DNA of 64,000 bases from Cydia pomonella (taxonomy: Eukaryota > Arthropoda > Insecta > Lepidoptera > Tortricidae): NCBI RefSeq assembly GCF_033807575.1, contig NC_084713.1:23039389-23103388 (forward strand). The letters are read 5' to 3'. Within the stretch, counting starts at the first letter, position 1, and every line of letters starts with the position of its first letter. Positions 1 through 10,926 of this stretch are shown in pieces. Both the position numbers and the translations under genes were made by a program. The notes below the pieces were generated by a model. It saw only the letters and a list, made by a program, of their open reading frames with translations, ran no database searches and had not been told where the DNA came from.

Positions 1-215
1 TAACCGCAAGCGAAAGTTTCCAAAATTGAACCACGAGAATAGCGAGTGTTTCGAGAAGTGGAATCTTGAGCGTGGCGAGGGTTTCAAGGTGAAAATGTTG
101 TGTTGAGTTTTCAAACAAAAAGTTTTCAAACAAACTTTGCCTCCGAGTGAAACACAACATTTTCACCACACCAACGCGAGGAAAATACTATGAAATATAC
201 CAAACAAATCAAACC
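1..215. repeat. Dispersed repeat, 'gagcg-tagcgag' family
   Basis: Sequence with alternating inverted motifs (gcgaaagtttcc, cttgagcg-ggcgagg, tttgcctccgagtgaaacac, caccaacgcgagg). The same words occur in reverse orientation at 12530-12710, again at 12720-12930, as a fragment at 14030-14150, and diverged at 31690-31890. It has no ORF of note. The family is not identified. Confidence 0.7.
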
Positions 216-785
216 AAATCAAATCCAAATGAACGTAATAAAAAATGTATCATCCAAAGTCATCATTTAAAAGTCAATTCCAACCGCAACTCTTTATTTG
301 TGTTTAAAATAATTTAAATATTCTAAGCAGACTATACACTTATTGTTATTTTTTTAGGAAAACAATGGCGGCCAATCGTAAACTGATTTATATAAAGCGA
401 AATAAATCAATAGTTATTTAATTTTACAAGGAGGCATAATTGCTGTTAAACCTCTCGGCCTAATGCAAGAGACTAGTGGTTCAAGAGTGAAATCCTGAGC
501 GTTGCGAGTGATTCAAAGAATGAAGGTAATACAATTTGTTACAAAGTGAAATCCTTTTTTTATCACAATTTCTGCGATAATTTTCTGTTAACAGATTGTA
601 AATTAGGTTATGGGAAAATGCGGTAATGGCACATTAAAAAAAAAGGTTTTTAATCGATTACTAATAACTACCTATAGCATATGTTTGACACTTTAGGAAT
701 CAAGACACGATTTTACTCGAAAATGGATTAACCGATATATGACACATAATTATAATTATAGTACTAGGTAATAATAGGCACTTAC

Positions 786-858
786 CTTCACAAAGTTGTC
801 ACTTGAATTCGTTATTGAATCAGTAGGAGTTGACCGTGCAGCGACGAATGTCGAATGA
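786..858 (-). promoter_or_regulatory. Putative non-coding first exon with 5' splice site (gene lies left of window)
   Basis: Read on the - strand, a TATA box (893-886) is followed about 35 bases on by an initiator-like TCATT (858-854). About 70 bases of ATG-free sequence then end in GAAG|GTAAGTG, with the exon ending at 786. This is the layout of an insect 5' UTR exon, and the body of the gene would lie to the left, outside the window. No coding exon was seen between 1 and 786. The call is an inference from signals only. Confidence 0.45.
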
Positions 859-885
859 TCTGTGTCCAGCACCTCGCACCCTCTT

Positions 886-893
886 TATTTATA
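886..893 (-). promoter_or_regulatory. TATA box (TATAAATA)
   Basis: TATAAATA on the - strand, correctly spaced from an initiator-like TCATT and a strong GTAAGT donor downstream. Confidence 0.45.
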
Positions 894-899
894 CCCTAG

Positions 900-3000
900 T
901 ATACCAAGAGCTAGCCCCGAAAATGGTACATGGATCAAAAACTTCTAAAATTATCTGATATACTCAATTATAACACGCTATCCAAACACAAATTGCCTGC
1001 AGCTTAAAAAAAATCAAAAACGGCGTTTACTTAAAGATCAAAATGGTCGATGAACTGCCAGTGGAAATATCTAACTTTCCAACAAATAGCTATAGGAATA
1101 AAATATCTAATTATTTCACGAAGCATGCCTTCTACTCTGTGATTGAATATTTAAACTGATTTTTACATAAAAACCCTTTGCATAATGTTAAATAATGAAA
1201 TGGAATATACGTGATAATCAAATGTATTGGAATTGCATTAATTATAACGACATACCATATAATGCACATATTAATTTATGGTGAATAAATAAATTGAATG
1301 AAATGGGATAGCCGGTATCTTTTCTGTCATGTCCACTTACAAAAGTTAACGATCTTGATTTTTCTAAGTCATCATACAACTTAAAAGAAGTAGAGGATTT
1401 TAACATGGCTATTAAGATATAGTAAGAAAATTAGGTTTTAGGGTCCTTTTACTTTTAGCAAAACGTTTCAGTTGGTAAAAAGAAATGCCAAAGTACGGGA
1501 AAAATCCCGAAGTTGTCTCATTTATTTTATATTTGGACTGATCCTATATTTTGATAGTAAAATTAATAGTATTATACCTTAGTGCGAAAACACCGCAGTG
1601 CTGACTCTGAATAACGTTAGACATCTCATTCTGGCTTCTCAGAACTGGCAATGTTATATTCAAATTAAATACATAATTCTCCTTAATTTTACACCAAACC
1701 CAGAACACTAAAACTTGATTCTTTCAAGTGGCCAAATTCTCTGACTTCCACCAATTAACAGATGCCAGACGCGTAGATCCAGTAATAAGGATAGCGTGGC
1801 AAACTCACTGTCAAGTCTTACTCAAGTCTTTCTGTCAAGTTTAGTTGCTCGTTCGTCTAAGCTAACTTTACACCGATGTGAACGGAACAAAGTGAGGGGT
1901 GCTATTATAAACGTCACAATTTTCATAGAATTACTTCTCCACACTTTGTCATCATTGCGAATGCGATGCGTTAGCTTTAGCGTCAGCTTATCAGACTCTA
2001 AATACAAATTCGTTTATTATTCAGGTAACCATTGATCCATTACTGTTAGTATACATTAAACAAATACTCGTATAACTAAAATCCTAAAATACCTAAATAT
2101 AGATAAAGCTTATTAATATATTTTCCGGATACTAGCTCTCGGCCTATATAGATTCGACCAGGGTTGCCATGTATGTCAGGATTCCCCTTGACATATCAGG
2201 GTATTTGGGCCTTTGTCAGATTTACGGGGGCACTTGGTGGGTATCGGGGTTTGTAAAAACCTCCACTAACCACTAGGAGCTTCCAAAACATACCTTGAAA
2301 TTTTCTTGACAAAAAAGGTGCTTAATAAAGCAAAAATAAACGAAATAAAAAGCCTTGAAGGAACTTTTACAAGATGCTTAAAAAACTTTTTAATAGACAA
2401 AGTCTTCTATAACTTAAAATAATTTTATAACTATGTAAACCCAAATGTATATTAAAATATAGTTTAAGACAAAATATTAAAACCTAGTTTAAGATAAAAA
2501 TAATTGTATACCCGAGAAGGGTAAAACTGTTGATACTCATCAAAAAATATACCTAGTGTATTCTTGTACCTACACAGTTTGCACAATAAATATTTCTGAA
2601 AAAAAAATTCAAATAAAAATCCGATACGGAATTTTAATTTAAAAGACCAATTAGAAAGATTTAATAAAGACAACTGTGCAGCAAATATCTAAATCTTTAG
2701 AATGAAATCCGGACTTTTGTAAGGATGTTCCGTTTATTTCATATGGCAACTCCGGATTCGAGGAATTAACCGAAAAACATCGCTATCAACGTGCTGACTT
2801 CATAGTCACGCATATGGTCGGCAGAAAAATCAACATTTGCAAATGTTGTATAATTTTTTCCCTTTGCAATAAATATTTCAGGATTATTATTACCTTTATA
2901 CCTCCCGCGTTGAATGATGCCTTCATATTATCCTAGTTTAGTAGTGCTTAATCTAAAAATAGTTGTAGACATGTTAATACCGTATTTTACCGCTAGTCTT
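900..3000. other. AT-rich stretch without recognisable gene
   Basis: No exon with matching splice sites and no conserved protein motif was seen. Short open frames at 1796-2035 and 2464-2673 are low-complexity and look random. 1895-1940 resembles 39055-39110 (a shared 'ataaacgtcataattt-catagaatt' word), so part of it is probably old repeat. Confidence 0.5.
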
Positions 3001-3080
3001 AAAAGTATTGTTATATAAGTGTATCTCTTGTAAGTGAATTTTTGTAAATTCTTTATGAGATAATAAATGTCTTAAACCAT
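3000..3080 (+). repeat. LINE-type 3' tail fragment
   Basis: An A/T-rich tail with AATAAATG followed by repeated 'taaaccata' words, the usual look of a truncated non-LTR retrotransposon 3' end. A similar tail lies at 3510-3560 (tctgaaataaatactttcatt) and another at 4757-4818 (repeated 'aaatt'). Confidence 0.4.
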
Positions 3081-3162
3081 AAACCATAATACCGTATTTT
3101 ATAACCTTCTTAAATGTTACATTTCTAGTGTCCAGTCCAAATAAAGTATTGTATAACTAATT

Positions 3163-3250
3163 AAGACGAAAGAGGACGGCCGCTTCTCTATACAAACGTG
3201 GTCCCCATTTTACTCTCTAGATATTGACATTATGGAAAATATTTTGACAT
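3163..3250. repeat. Dispersed repeat (cccattttcctctctggatatt family)
   Basis: The words 'atacaaacgtagtcc' and 'attttcctctctgga' recur at 6897-6957 and 8486-8520. Class unknown; probably a LINE 3' untranslated region. Confidence 0.45.
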
Positions 3251-4129
3251 TGAACATGTCTTATTTTTTCTTACAAGGGGGTGGGGGGGGGGTTTTCAAT
3301 GTTCTTTCGTAAGATCACAAGGATGCGAAAATTTTAATATTTCTATGCAATTATGACGTTTAAAATAATATTTCCACACTCTATTTACTATCAAACACGG
3401 TGCAGAGTTAGCTTAGACGGGTTCCAGTACTTTTTGTAGTTACAAATAAACGTTCCATAAATGTTTTTTTTATAAACTCAAAAACAAACGAATCTTGTAT
3501 TATGGATACGTGGTGTCTGAAATAAATACTTTCATTCATTTTCATTTTCATTATTTTTTCCCCTAGATTCTAACGAAATACAGGGGGAGGGGGTCGGCCT
3601 ATTATTATTTTTTCTTACATAGGAGTGGGAAAGGGTCAAAAACTTTCAAAAATCGTCTTACGTAATAAATGAATGGCGCCTTGGTAATCTTAAATAAAAT
3701 CGTTAAGCAGTGCGCATTGAAAATGAGACCAAATCCTGTAAAAAATGCTAACTTGTTTAAGAATCATTTTTTTGTCAAGTCTCCCCTTAGTATAGAACCC
3801 AGAAGGGAGGTGGTATGTTCAGCTGGGTCTGTACTACTTAAATTAGAGCAAATCAAGTAATTAAATTAATTCAAAATATGAAGGGGGCAAGTGTCCTGGG
3901 CATGATGGGCTGGGCATTGAGCATCAGCAACATGTCGGGCCAGGGTATATTGTTTCCCATAGTTTTCAAGTCATAATGTAGGTATTGTTTGTCCGCATTT
4001 TCGTTAGACATTATTTGGTTTTCCTCAGAACGCGTATCTTTTTAGGATTGCCATGGAACAAAATCTAACTTAACCTGTCTATGTATAGGATAACCTTGTG
4101 AAAATGCTAAGAAGTTAACTTAATGGTTT

Positions 4130-4324
4130 CAGTACCCCTAGTGTAAATATTATCGACATCATAACGTGACGAACGCGTTTGCGTTAAGTCTCATTTTGTA
4201 TAGGATTTTGAGTTTCCAAAACGTCCCGCTTGGCGCGCTCTTTCTAAATCCAATACAAAATGAGACTAAACGCAAACGCGTACGTCACGTTTCAAAATCG
4301 AATTTATTTACACTAGGGGTACTG
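4130..4324. mobile_element. Foldback MITE, TA target, copy A
   Basis: Begins CAGTACCCCTAGTGTAAAT and ends with its reverse complement, so the element is CCCCTAGTG...CACTAGGGG flanked by TA on both sides, as for Tc1/mariner-type insertions. The inner halves are also inverted (cgtttgcgttaagtctcatt against aatgagactaaacgcaaacg). Other copies lie at 8839-9035, 16767-16961 and 34444-34622. It has no coding capacity. Confidence 0.85.
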
Positions 4325-5049
4325 AATTATGACTAACGATAATCTGACAACCATACATTATGACTTTCAATAATTATGTCAAACATAATCGGTCGGGCCA
4401 CATTTGCCTAGGGTTCTTGTTATATTCTTCTAGCAATCAGTCAGATTTATATGCACTAATTAATTTTATTTTGTAGGAATTCGATTTCTTTTACTTTTCG
4501 GAAACTCGATATATTTTCTGAAAGAGCTACGTATTTGTGTGATTTGATATGACATATATATATATATATATTTTTTAATCAAATTTCTATATAGAAAAGT
4601 AGCTAATGTAAATAATTGCATGATTTCTATAGTAATCTAAATTGTATTTTTTTCTTACTTAACGCATGTTAATTATAAGATGTAATGTTTTGAATAGATG
4701 TGTTCCGAAGAGTTTCTTGCCTTGCCCGCCGAGTTCATACTAAAATGCTTGTTTTAATTGTAATGTCATTCTATAAACTTACATTTTATTTAAGAGAATA
4801 AATTAAATTAAATTAAATAAACAATGTTTAAATCATAACCATCTAAATGCTTTTAGTACAGTATAGTTTGTAGTATTCGATAAATTTGACTTGTTTCAAT
4901 CATAACGTGTTTCAATTGTCCCCGGTCTACCCTACAAACATAGTTACATCCATACATTGCAAGTTAAATAAAAGCTTGACAATACCTGCCATAAAAGATG
5001 ATAAAAGAAAGTTTTATATGGATAAAACAGGATTCTTGAGGTTAGTTGA

Positions 5050-5140
5050 TAAGCGGATCCCAGGCTTCTATGAGCCGTGGCATAACAGCCGGGACAACTT
5101 GAGAGAAATGACGATGACATGGATAAATGGATTCTATAAT
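5050..5140 (+). repeat. SINE core fragment
   Basis: 'gataagcggatcccaggctt' and 'gagccgtggcata' match the tail of the repeats at 16962-17195 and 53272-53510. The open frame 4886-5212 that crosses it is therefore not a gene. Confidence 0.5.
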
Positions 5141-5220
5141 CCTTTTTCTTTAAATTTAAAAAATTCTAGTGTATTTTTGCCAACCATACTTGGCTACGAA
5201 ATCAGCAGATAAACACGTTG

Positions 5221-5292
5221 ATAAGTTGATAACGCTCCTTATTTCGCCGAACACTAAAGTGTTCGGCGAAATAAGGAGCGTTATCAACTTAT
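5221..5292. repeat. Perfect 35-bp inverted repeat with 2-nt loop
   Basis: 5221-5255 and 5258-5292 are exact reverse complements, separated only by AA. Outside a 4-base bulge (gttg), a further six bases pair (aaacac with gtgttt). No other copy was seen in the window. Confidence 0.9.
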
Positions 5293-5588
5293 GTGTTTTT
5301 ACATTCAAGTCTCATATTATATTTGCGCCGATGATCGTATTTGTTATGTCTACGTGGCTGCATATAATGACAGCCGTTGGTTCTCTCTTCCGGTCTTAAA
5401 AATGTCACGTAAATAAAGCCATTCGTAAAGTCGGGCCAAACTTACGGCCCGAAACGAAATACGTCATAAATTTCCTTCTTTTCTTCGTTTAAAATATGGC
5501 TTCCATCAAATCTATGATGATTTTGCCAATGTCAAGTTTCGTTGTAAGTTTTAAGTGTGCTCGTAGAGCATGACGTTGTTCGGTAGAT

Positions 5589-5625
5589 GCTTTTAGTAAA
5601 GAGATAGCTCGACTTTACTAAAAGC
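5589..5625. repeat. 13-bp inverted repeat
   Basis: gcttttagtaaag at 5589-5601 pairs with ctttactaaaagc at 5613-5625 around an 11-base loop. Confidence 0.7.
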
Positions 5626-5883
5626 CACGATGGATTGCCGGATGTTGATTAAAACATGGTTAAACGCGTTTCAAGATTAGTTTTTCATTATCTGCACACT
5701 TCCACGATAGTTCACTGCATAATAAGCTATCAATACTACACTTTGAACAACATAAATGAGCAAAACACAAAAAAATATTCTCGAGACGTCTTCGCCATCT
5801 TGAATCTCAACGACAACCCATATATTTCCTAAAGATACGATATGGATCGAATATGTCAATGTCAGAAGTGACGTTTTTTTTTT

Positions 5884-6009
5884 CTAAATAAAATAAATAA
5901 AAATTATAGGACATTATTACACAAATTGACTAAGTCCCACAGTAAGCTCAATAAGGCTTGTGTTGAGGGTACTTAGACAACCATATAAATATAATGTATA
6001 AATATTTAT
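5884..6009 (-). mobile_element. SINE (CCGGTTTGGCC family), 3' half of a split copy
   Basis: Reverse-complement match to the 3' half of the tRNA-derived SINE at 10927-11200 (gactaagtcccacagtaagc, gttgagggtacttagacaac). It stops at 'aaatatttat' and resumes at 6668, so about 660 bp was inserted into it. Confidence 0.85.
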
Positions 6010-6010
6010 C

Positions 6011-6162
6011 TAAGGGCTCCTCTACACGATGGCCCAGCGTAGGCCAGTCCAAGGGACGCAGCTATGCGGTGAAATGAGATAGCAATATCACTTGCTCCCT
6101 CTAACGCATAAATGCGTCCCTAGGACTGGCCTACGCTGGGCCATTATGTAGAGGAGCCATTA
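6011..6162. mobile_element. Foldback MITE (GGGCTCCTCTACACGATGG termini)
   Basis: The left end 'taagggctcctctacac' and the right end 'gtagaggagccattata' are inverted repeats extending through 'ggcccagcgtaggccagtcc'. A second copy, itself interrupted, lies at 21782-22292. It is inserted in the SINE at 5884-6812. Confidence 0.8.
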
Positions 6163-6183
6163 TACCTTTAAACGAGCAATTCT

Positions 6184-6250
<67 letters not shown>

Positions 6251-6667
6251 TTCTGTGATATCGGAAACGGCTCTAACGATTTCGCTGAAATTTGGTATAT
6301 GGGGTTTTTTTGGGGTATACAATCGATCTAGATTAGTCTTATGTTTGGGAAAACGCGTGTTTTCGAGTTTTCATGCGTTTTTCTTACGACGCAGAATATG
6401 GTCGCTAATTTCGTGTTGTTGGGCACTATCCGCCTGGTCCAGCGGGTTAAGACGCGGATTGTTAAACGAGTGTTACGGGTTCGAATCTCGCCCGGTGACT
6501 AACTTTTGTTTTTTTTTTATATGTTCAAGTTTATATATAATTTTTTTAATTTTTATTGTTTTAGACAAGTTTAATTTAGTAAAAAAATGTAGTTAAGAAT
6601 ATCACCTATACACCACCATATTACAATAAATAGTTATAACCGAGCAAAGCTCGGTCGCCCAGGTACT
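6163..6667 (+). mobile_element. Helitron-like non-autonomous element with (TA)n
   Basis: Begins 'tacctttaaacgagcaattc', then a (TA)n run at 6187-6246, then 'cggaaacggctctaacgatt'. The same block recurs at 32687-32860. The right end has the hairpin CCGAGCAAAGCTCGG (6640-6654), followed by tcgcccaggta and CTAA, as at a Helitron 3' terminus. An internal tRNA-like stretch (6440-6500, cgggttcgaatctcg) is present. The open frames read through it are artefacts of the repeat. No Rep/helicase is encoded. Confidence 0.5.
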
Positions 6668-6812
6668 AAATACTTAAATACATAGAAAACACCCATGACT
6701 CAGGAACAAATATCCATGCTCATCACACGAATAAATGCCCTTACCAGGATTTGAACCCAGGACCATCGGCTTCGTAGGCAGGGTCACTACCTACTAGGCC
6801 AAACTGGTCGTC
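6668..6812 (-). mobile_element. SINE (CCGGTTTGGCC family), 5' half of the split copy
   Basis: On the - strand it starts gacgaccagtttggcctagt, has a B-box-like ggttcaaatcctgg, and runs to 'gtatttaagtatttag', where the 6010-6667 insertion interrupts it. Confidence 0.85.
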
Positions 6813-6961
6813 TAAATCGTTTTTGTTTGAAGAAACGTCAAAATTGACACTGACATATCTAATCCATATCCTATCTTTAGCAAATGCTTGACGTATCTTA
6901 AGACGAAAATTACCTTTTCATACAAACGTAGTCCTCATTTTCCTCTCTGGACATTAACTAA

Positions 6962-7240
6962 CTAACTGCTTTGGCTCAGCGATCCAAAAAGAATCTTGGC
7001 CTCCGAAACGAGAGAACGCCACCTGTCCCGATCCAGCGCGGTTTCCTGCCATGAATTGGCATTCAGCCGACGCAGGTCCGCCTCCACGACATCACACCAG
7101 CGGTACCTGGGGCGCCCGATCGGTCGACGGCCGGTTGGTCGCCCCAAGTACGCTTCCTTGACTACGCGATCCTCCCCCATTCTGAGTAGGTGACCGAGCC
7201 AGCGAAGTCTGTGGGATTTAGTTACGCCTATGATATTGGG
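6962..7240 (-). pseudogene. LINE reverse-transcriptase C-terminal fragment
   Basis: The - strand translation reads RLRWLGHLLRM, then GRPTGRRPIGRPRYRWCDVV, then W-x-A-x-DR-x-RWRSLV and a stop. This is the typical C-terminal tail of RTE-like endonuclease/reverse-transcriptase polyproteins. Everything upstream, including the catalytic domains, is missing. A 120-bp piece of the same tail recurs at 57472-57594. It is a dead remnant. Confidence 0.8.
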
Positions 7241-7364
7241 CTTGTCAGTTCATTGTATTTCGGCCACAGATATGCCCCTACGTCTGATTTTTTTTCATAT
7301 TTAGATGACGGAGATATTTAGCTAAAATCTCAGCTGGTATTTCCTCTTAGCCAAGTCAAGCCTC

Positions 7365-7590
7365 CACTCACCTCCACCTTACAGAAAATCGCAGCCAAAT
7401 AACACTAGACCCTACTCATAGTGTTGTGTTCCTGCCGGTGAGTAAGGTTGCCAGAGCTCAACGAGGGTGGGAGGGGGTTAGGGTCGGCAACGCGCATGTA
7501 ACTCCTCTGGAGTTGCAGGCGTACATAGGCTACGGATACTGCTTACCATCAGGCAGGCCGTATGCTTGTTTGCCACCGACGTAGTATTAA
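7365..7590 (+). repeat. Dispersed repeat, 'ccgacgtagtat' family
   Basis: Shares 'cctactcatagtgttgtgtt', 'gttgcaggcg-acatag' and 'ggcaggccgtatgcttgttt' with 10264-10912 (same strand), 21887-22235 (opposite strand) and a diverged copy at 43905-44067. Non-coding; class not determined. Confidence 0.75.
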
Positions 7591-8036
7591 AAAAAAGGTA
7601 TGTAGATTAATGTACTCGTACCTATGCTAGAGGCACACAATATATTACTTAGTGACCTTTCTTGACCCACGGCCCTTCAGGCAATATTACATTGCAGTCC
7701 ACATGTCCGTCATATTCCTATTATGTATTGATATGTAGTAATTATCGCGGTATGATGATGGGGTCTAATGATATACGCATTCGTTCCCATGATGTACAGT
7801 CGCCATCAGATATACATATAGCGGAGCAGCCGAGGTGCTCAAAAATATCTGAACACGCATTCTAACCTCGGGCGACTGCCCTGCTCTCCACCCTCCGAGC
7901 CCTCTGAGGTCGCCACTGAACGAGTCATGCTTCCATCTCCACGTTAAATGTAAGTTTGTTTTCATGTTTGCTCTTCCTAACTCAAAATTCTCAAAAACGA
8001 CTGCATTAATCTGGAAAATGGCAAAGTATACTTTTT

Positions 8037-8165
8037 TTAGGGTTCCTTAGTCAAAATGGTAAAAACGGAACCCTTATAGTTTCGTCATGTCAGACGGACA
8101 CAGCGAAACTGTAAGGGTAGGAACCCTTATTGTTGACTACAGAACCCTAAAAAGGGCAGTTTACC
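8037..8165. repeat. Dispersed repeat, 'agggttccg / cggaaccct' family
   Basis: Begins tttagggttcc and ends gaaccctaaaaaggg, with cggaacccttatagtttcg inside. It belongs to the same family as 24350-24557, 29698-30730, 47523-47700 and 52768-52985. Confidence 0.65.
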
Positions 8166-8601
8166 GAATTCTACGCAGACAAATTCGCGAGCTGAGGCCG
8201 TTTCTCCATACAAACATAGCCGCAACAGTCTCCTGGCAATTATAGCTGACAGGCTTGACAGTCAGCTTCTTGTGCACTGGACCAGGGTACACTCAGTGGT
8301 AGCTACATACACATGACTCACATGAGTGTATGTACTTATTACTAGTGTATGTGCCTGGCTCCAGTTTAAACCCTAAAATATTGTAAGTTTAATTTATTTC
8401 AATAATAATTTAATATAATTTTTTAGAGTAAGTCAAACTAACACTGTATGGACCAAGGTCTGAAATAAATGACTTTTTTTTATAGTCCCCATTTTCCTCT
8501 CTGGATATAAACATTATGGATTTATTAACCATTTATTTGGATATACTGGCCACGAACTATCTCGAACGTCACATTGTGGCAGATGACTGACCAGAAACCC
8601 A

Positions 8602-8831
8602 TTGGACAATAAATCCGAAAATACGCTCCGTAGACCAGGCAACCACCTGTCCAAGCAGGGTCTCCGCTGGCAATTGACTGGCAGTAGACCTCAGGGCGGT
8701 CTCGTACCACATGGAGGCAATCAGTTGAGAAGGATGCTGGCTCAACTGGACTCGGCTGGAAAGAGCTGGAAGGAGCCGCCCAGGATCGCGACAAATGGAG
8801 AATTCTTCTGCGAGCCCTATATCCCTAATGA
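8602..8831 (+). pseudogene. LINE reverse-transcriptase C-terminal fragment (+ strand)
   Basis: The frame starts with RRPGNHLSKQ. After a one-base shift near 8760 it continues KELEGAAQDRDKWRILLRA, then LYP and a stop. The AAQDRDKWR signature is that of the C-terminal tail of many non-LTR reverse transcriptases. It is frameshifted and truncated. Confidence 0.65.
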
Positions 8832-8838
8832 GGGATAA

Positions 8839-9035
8839 CAGTACCCCTAGTGTAAATAAAGTCGATTTCCAAACGTGACGTACCTACGCGTTTGCTTTTA
8901 GTCTCATTTTGTATTGGATTTCGAAAGAGCGCGCCAAGCGGGACGTTTTGGAACCTCAAAATCCTATACAAAATGAGACTTAACGCAAACGCGTTCGTCA
9001 CGTTATGATGTCGATCAAAGTTACACTAGGGGTAC
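8839..9035. mobile_element. Foldback MITE, TA target, copy B
   Basis: cagtacccctagtgtaaata ... ttacactaggggtac, with internal halves inverted as in the copy at 4130-4324. TA flanks both ends. Confidence 0.85.
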
Positions 9036-9039
9036 AGGA

Positions 9040-9600
9040 TTACATCATCATATTAACTATAGCTATGCCGCTACGTTTAACTTTTTTAGAGTTTTTAAAG
9101 GTGTAAAAATTTTGAGCAAAAAAAACAGTATTCAACTCTTATAATAATCGAAAATTCGAAATAATGGTTTTTCTTGGCTCTCTCTATAATCAAAATCAAT
9201 TTTAAATATTACCGATAAACATCAATATTAATCATGAATAAATCGTTTAGCTATTAACGCTCAATCAGCACTCACAAATTCCCTTCAAACAACATAACAA
9301 ACAGCAATCAATTTCATTTCAGCCTTAAGTTCACCTTCAACTAATTTACTAAACACTGCTATTGCTAATGATTGTCAATTAAAAATACAATAAAATCTAA
9401 TACAACGTGCATCACGACTGCAATCGGTTTGTATTAATTGTTGTAAGCAATCATCATTTGAAGAGCGGTGGGATGAGCTAAAGGTTTAAACTAGTAATTT
9501 ACTTAATTAAACATATTTTCATAAAATACCTTAACCTGTTATACGGTGATGAGTGTTCAGGTCAGGTAATAGGTATATCAAATATTTAGTTCCAATGAAA
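9040..9600. other. AT-rich stretch, nothing recognised
   Basis: No coding exon and no match to other parts of the window was seen. It may be unique host sequence. Confidence 0.4.
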
Positions 9601-9607
9601 TTCTGCA

Positions 9608-9775
9608 ATATGGTGCGTTGCTTATCCGCGAAAATATAACATACCTTATATATATTTATTTTTGCGGGGGAGGGTGGAAACATAATTTCATGTGAAAATA
9701 CGCAAATAAATATAACCTGTTGGCACTGATTGACTAGCACGTTATCTTTTCGAGGATTAGCAAAGTAATATATTT
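9608..9775. mobile_element. Decayed copy of the 43-bp-TIR element
   Basis: 'ttgcttatccgcgaaaa' near 9618 and 'gattgactagcacgttatct' near 9728 correspond to the two ends of the intact element at 26303-26579. The left arm is shorter and mutated. Confidence 0.65.
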
Positions 9776-10263
9776 CTTTTAATTATTATGGATTTCCGCA
9801 AAGTAAGGCCTGTTTCTATTCATTGTTTAGAGTTTTATTAATTACGTATTCTCCGAGTAAAGGCCTCGAGGGCTCTTTCACATGTTAATAAAATTAATTC
9901 GGTGCTATTTGGATTTATATAGCTTGTTAAAACCGTGATTTTGACGGATAGATCGTTTACATATTTCAGAGTGACGTAAACGCATATATGCGCACCTGCG
10001 ACCGGCCGTGGCGTGGCATCTCAATGTTTAAATACTTCTGGTGCTGCTGACCTCCAAGTAGCGATCCTATTAGAAAACATTAGGTAAAACAAATTTAAAT
10101 AATCAAAAATATAAGTCTACTTTTTTACTATATTATTCGACGTGTTTTTTTACAATGTAAATCATCGTTCAGTCTATTCGCCACACCACAACCCTTATTA
10201 AGCCAAGTGTGGTGTAAATACGTTGATTTGTAAGTATATCGTATATTATTTGGACGCGGGTAG

Positions 10264-10431
10264 GTACGTGCTTAAACTACGTCCAAGAGAGGTATGGGCA
10301 TTGTGAATGTCATCTCTCTTCGTGTGGTAGGCTGGTAGGGCCCAGCACAGTGGATGTCATTCCAGATCTAGAACAGAGCCCAACTGGGGAAGTACCTCCA
10401 CCATACAGAAAACCGCAGCCAAATAACACTA
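10264..10431 (+). repeat. 'ccgacgtagtat' family repeat, left part
   Basis: 'gagaggtatgggcattgtga' to 'ccgcagccaaataacacta' is the left half of the repeat whose right half continues at 10728. A SINE splits the two. Confidence 0.75.
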
Positions 10432-10525
10432 TAAATAAATAAATAATAAATATTATAGGGCATTATTACACAATTTGACTAAGTCCCACAGTAAGCTCAA
10501 TAAGGCTTGTGTTGAGGGTACTTAG

Positions 10526-10571
<46 letters not shown>

Positions 10572-10727
10572 AATATTTATAAATACTTAAATACATAGAA
10601 AGCACCCATGACTCAGGAATAAATATCCATGCTCATCACACGAATAAATGCCCTTACCAGGATTTGAACCCGGGACCATCTGCTTCATAGGCAGGGTCAC
10701 TACCCACTAGGCCAGATCGGTCGTCTG
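10432..10727 (-). mobile_element. SINE (CCGGTTTGGCC family), complete, inserted in another repeat
   Basis: On the - strand the tRNA-like head (gacgaccgatctggcctagt; B box ggttcaaatcctgg) is followed by the body and an A/T-rich tail. It is flanked by ACACTA at 426-431 and 728-733 of the 10-kb block, a plausible 6-bp target duplication. It carries a (TA)n run at 10530-10563. Confidence 0.85.
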
Positions 10728-10912
10728 ACACTAGACCCTACTCATAGTGTTGTGTTCCTGCCGGTGAGTAAGGTTGCTCAATGAGGGTGCGGAGTGTTAG
10801 GGCGGCAACGCGCATCTAACTCTGGAGTTGCAGGCGCACGACGTACATAGGCTACGGAGACTGCTTGCTATCAGGCGGGCCGTATGCTGGGTTGCCACCG
10901 ACGTAGTATAAA
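10728..10912 (+). repeat. 'ccgacgtagtat' family repeat, right part
   Basis: Resumes at 'acactagaccctactcatag' after the SINE and ends 'gttgccaccgacgtagtat'. Confidence 0.75.
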
Positions 10913-10926
10913 ATATATATATATAT

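Noticed and set aside
4886..5212. 108-codon + strand frame
   Set aside because: Part is SINE core (5050-5140), the end runs into a hairpin, and there is no splice context or known motif.
6131..6596. Overlapping open frames with Tyr-Ile runs on both strands
   Set aside because: They are translation of a (TA)n microsatellite and of the Helitron-like repeat. The same frame recurs at 32596-32875.
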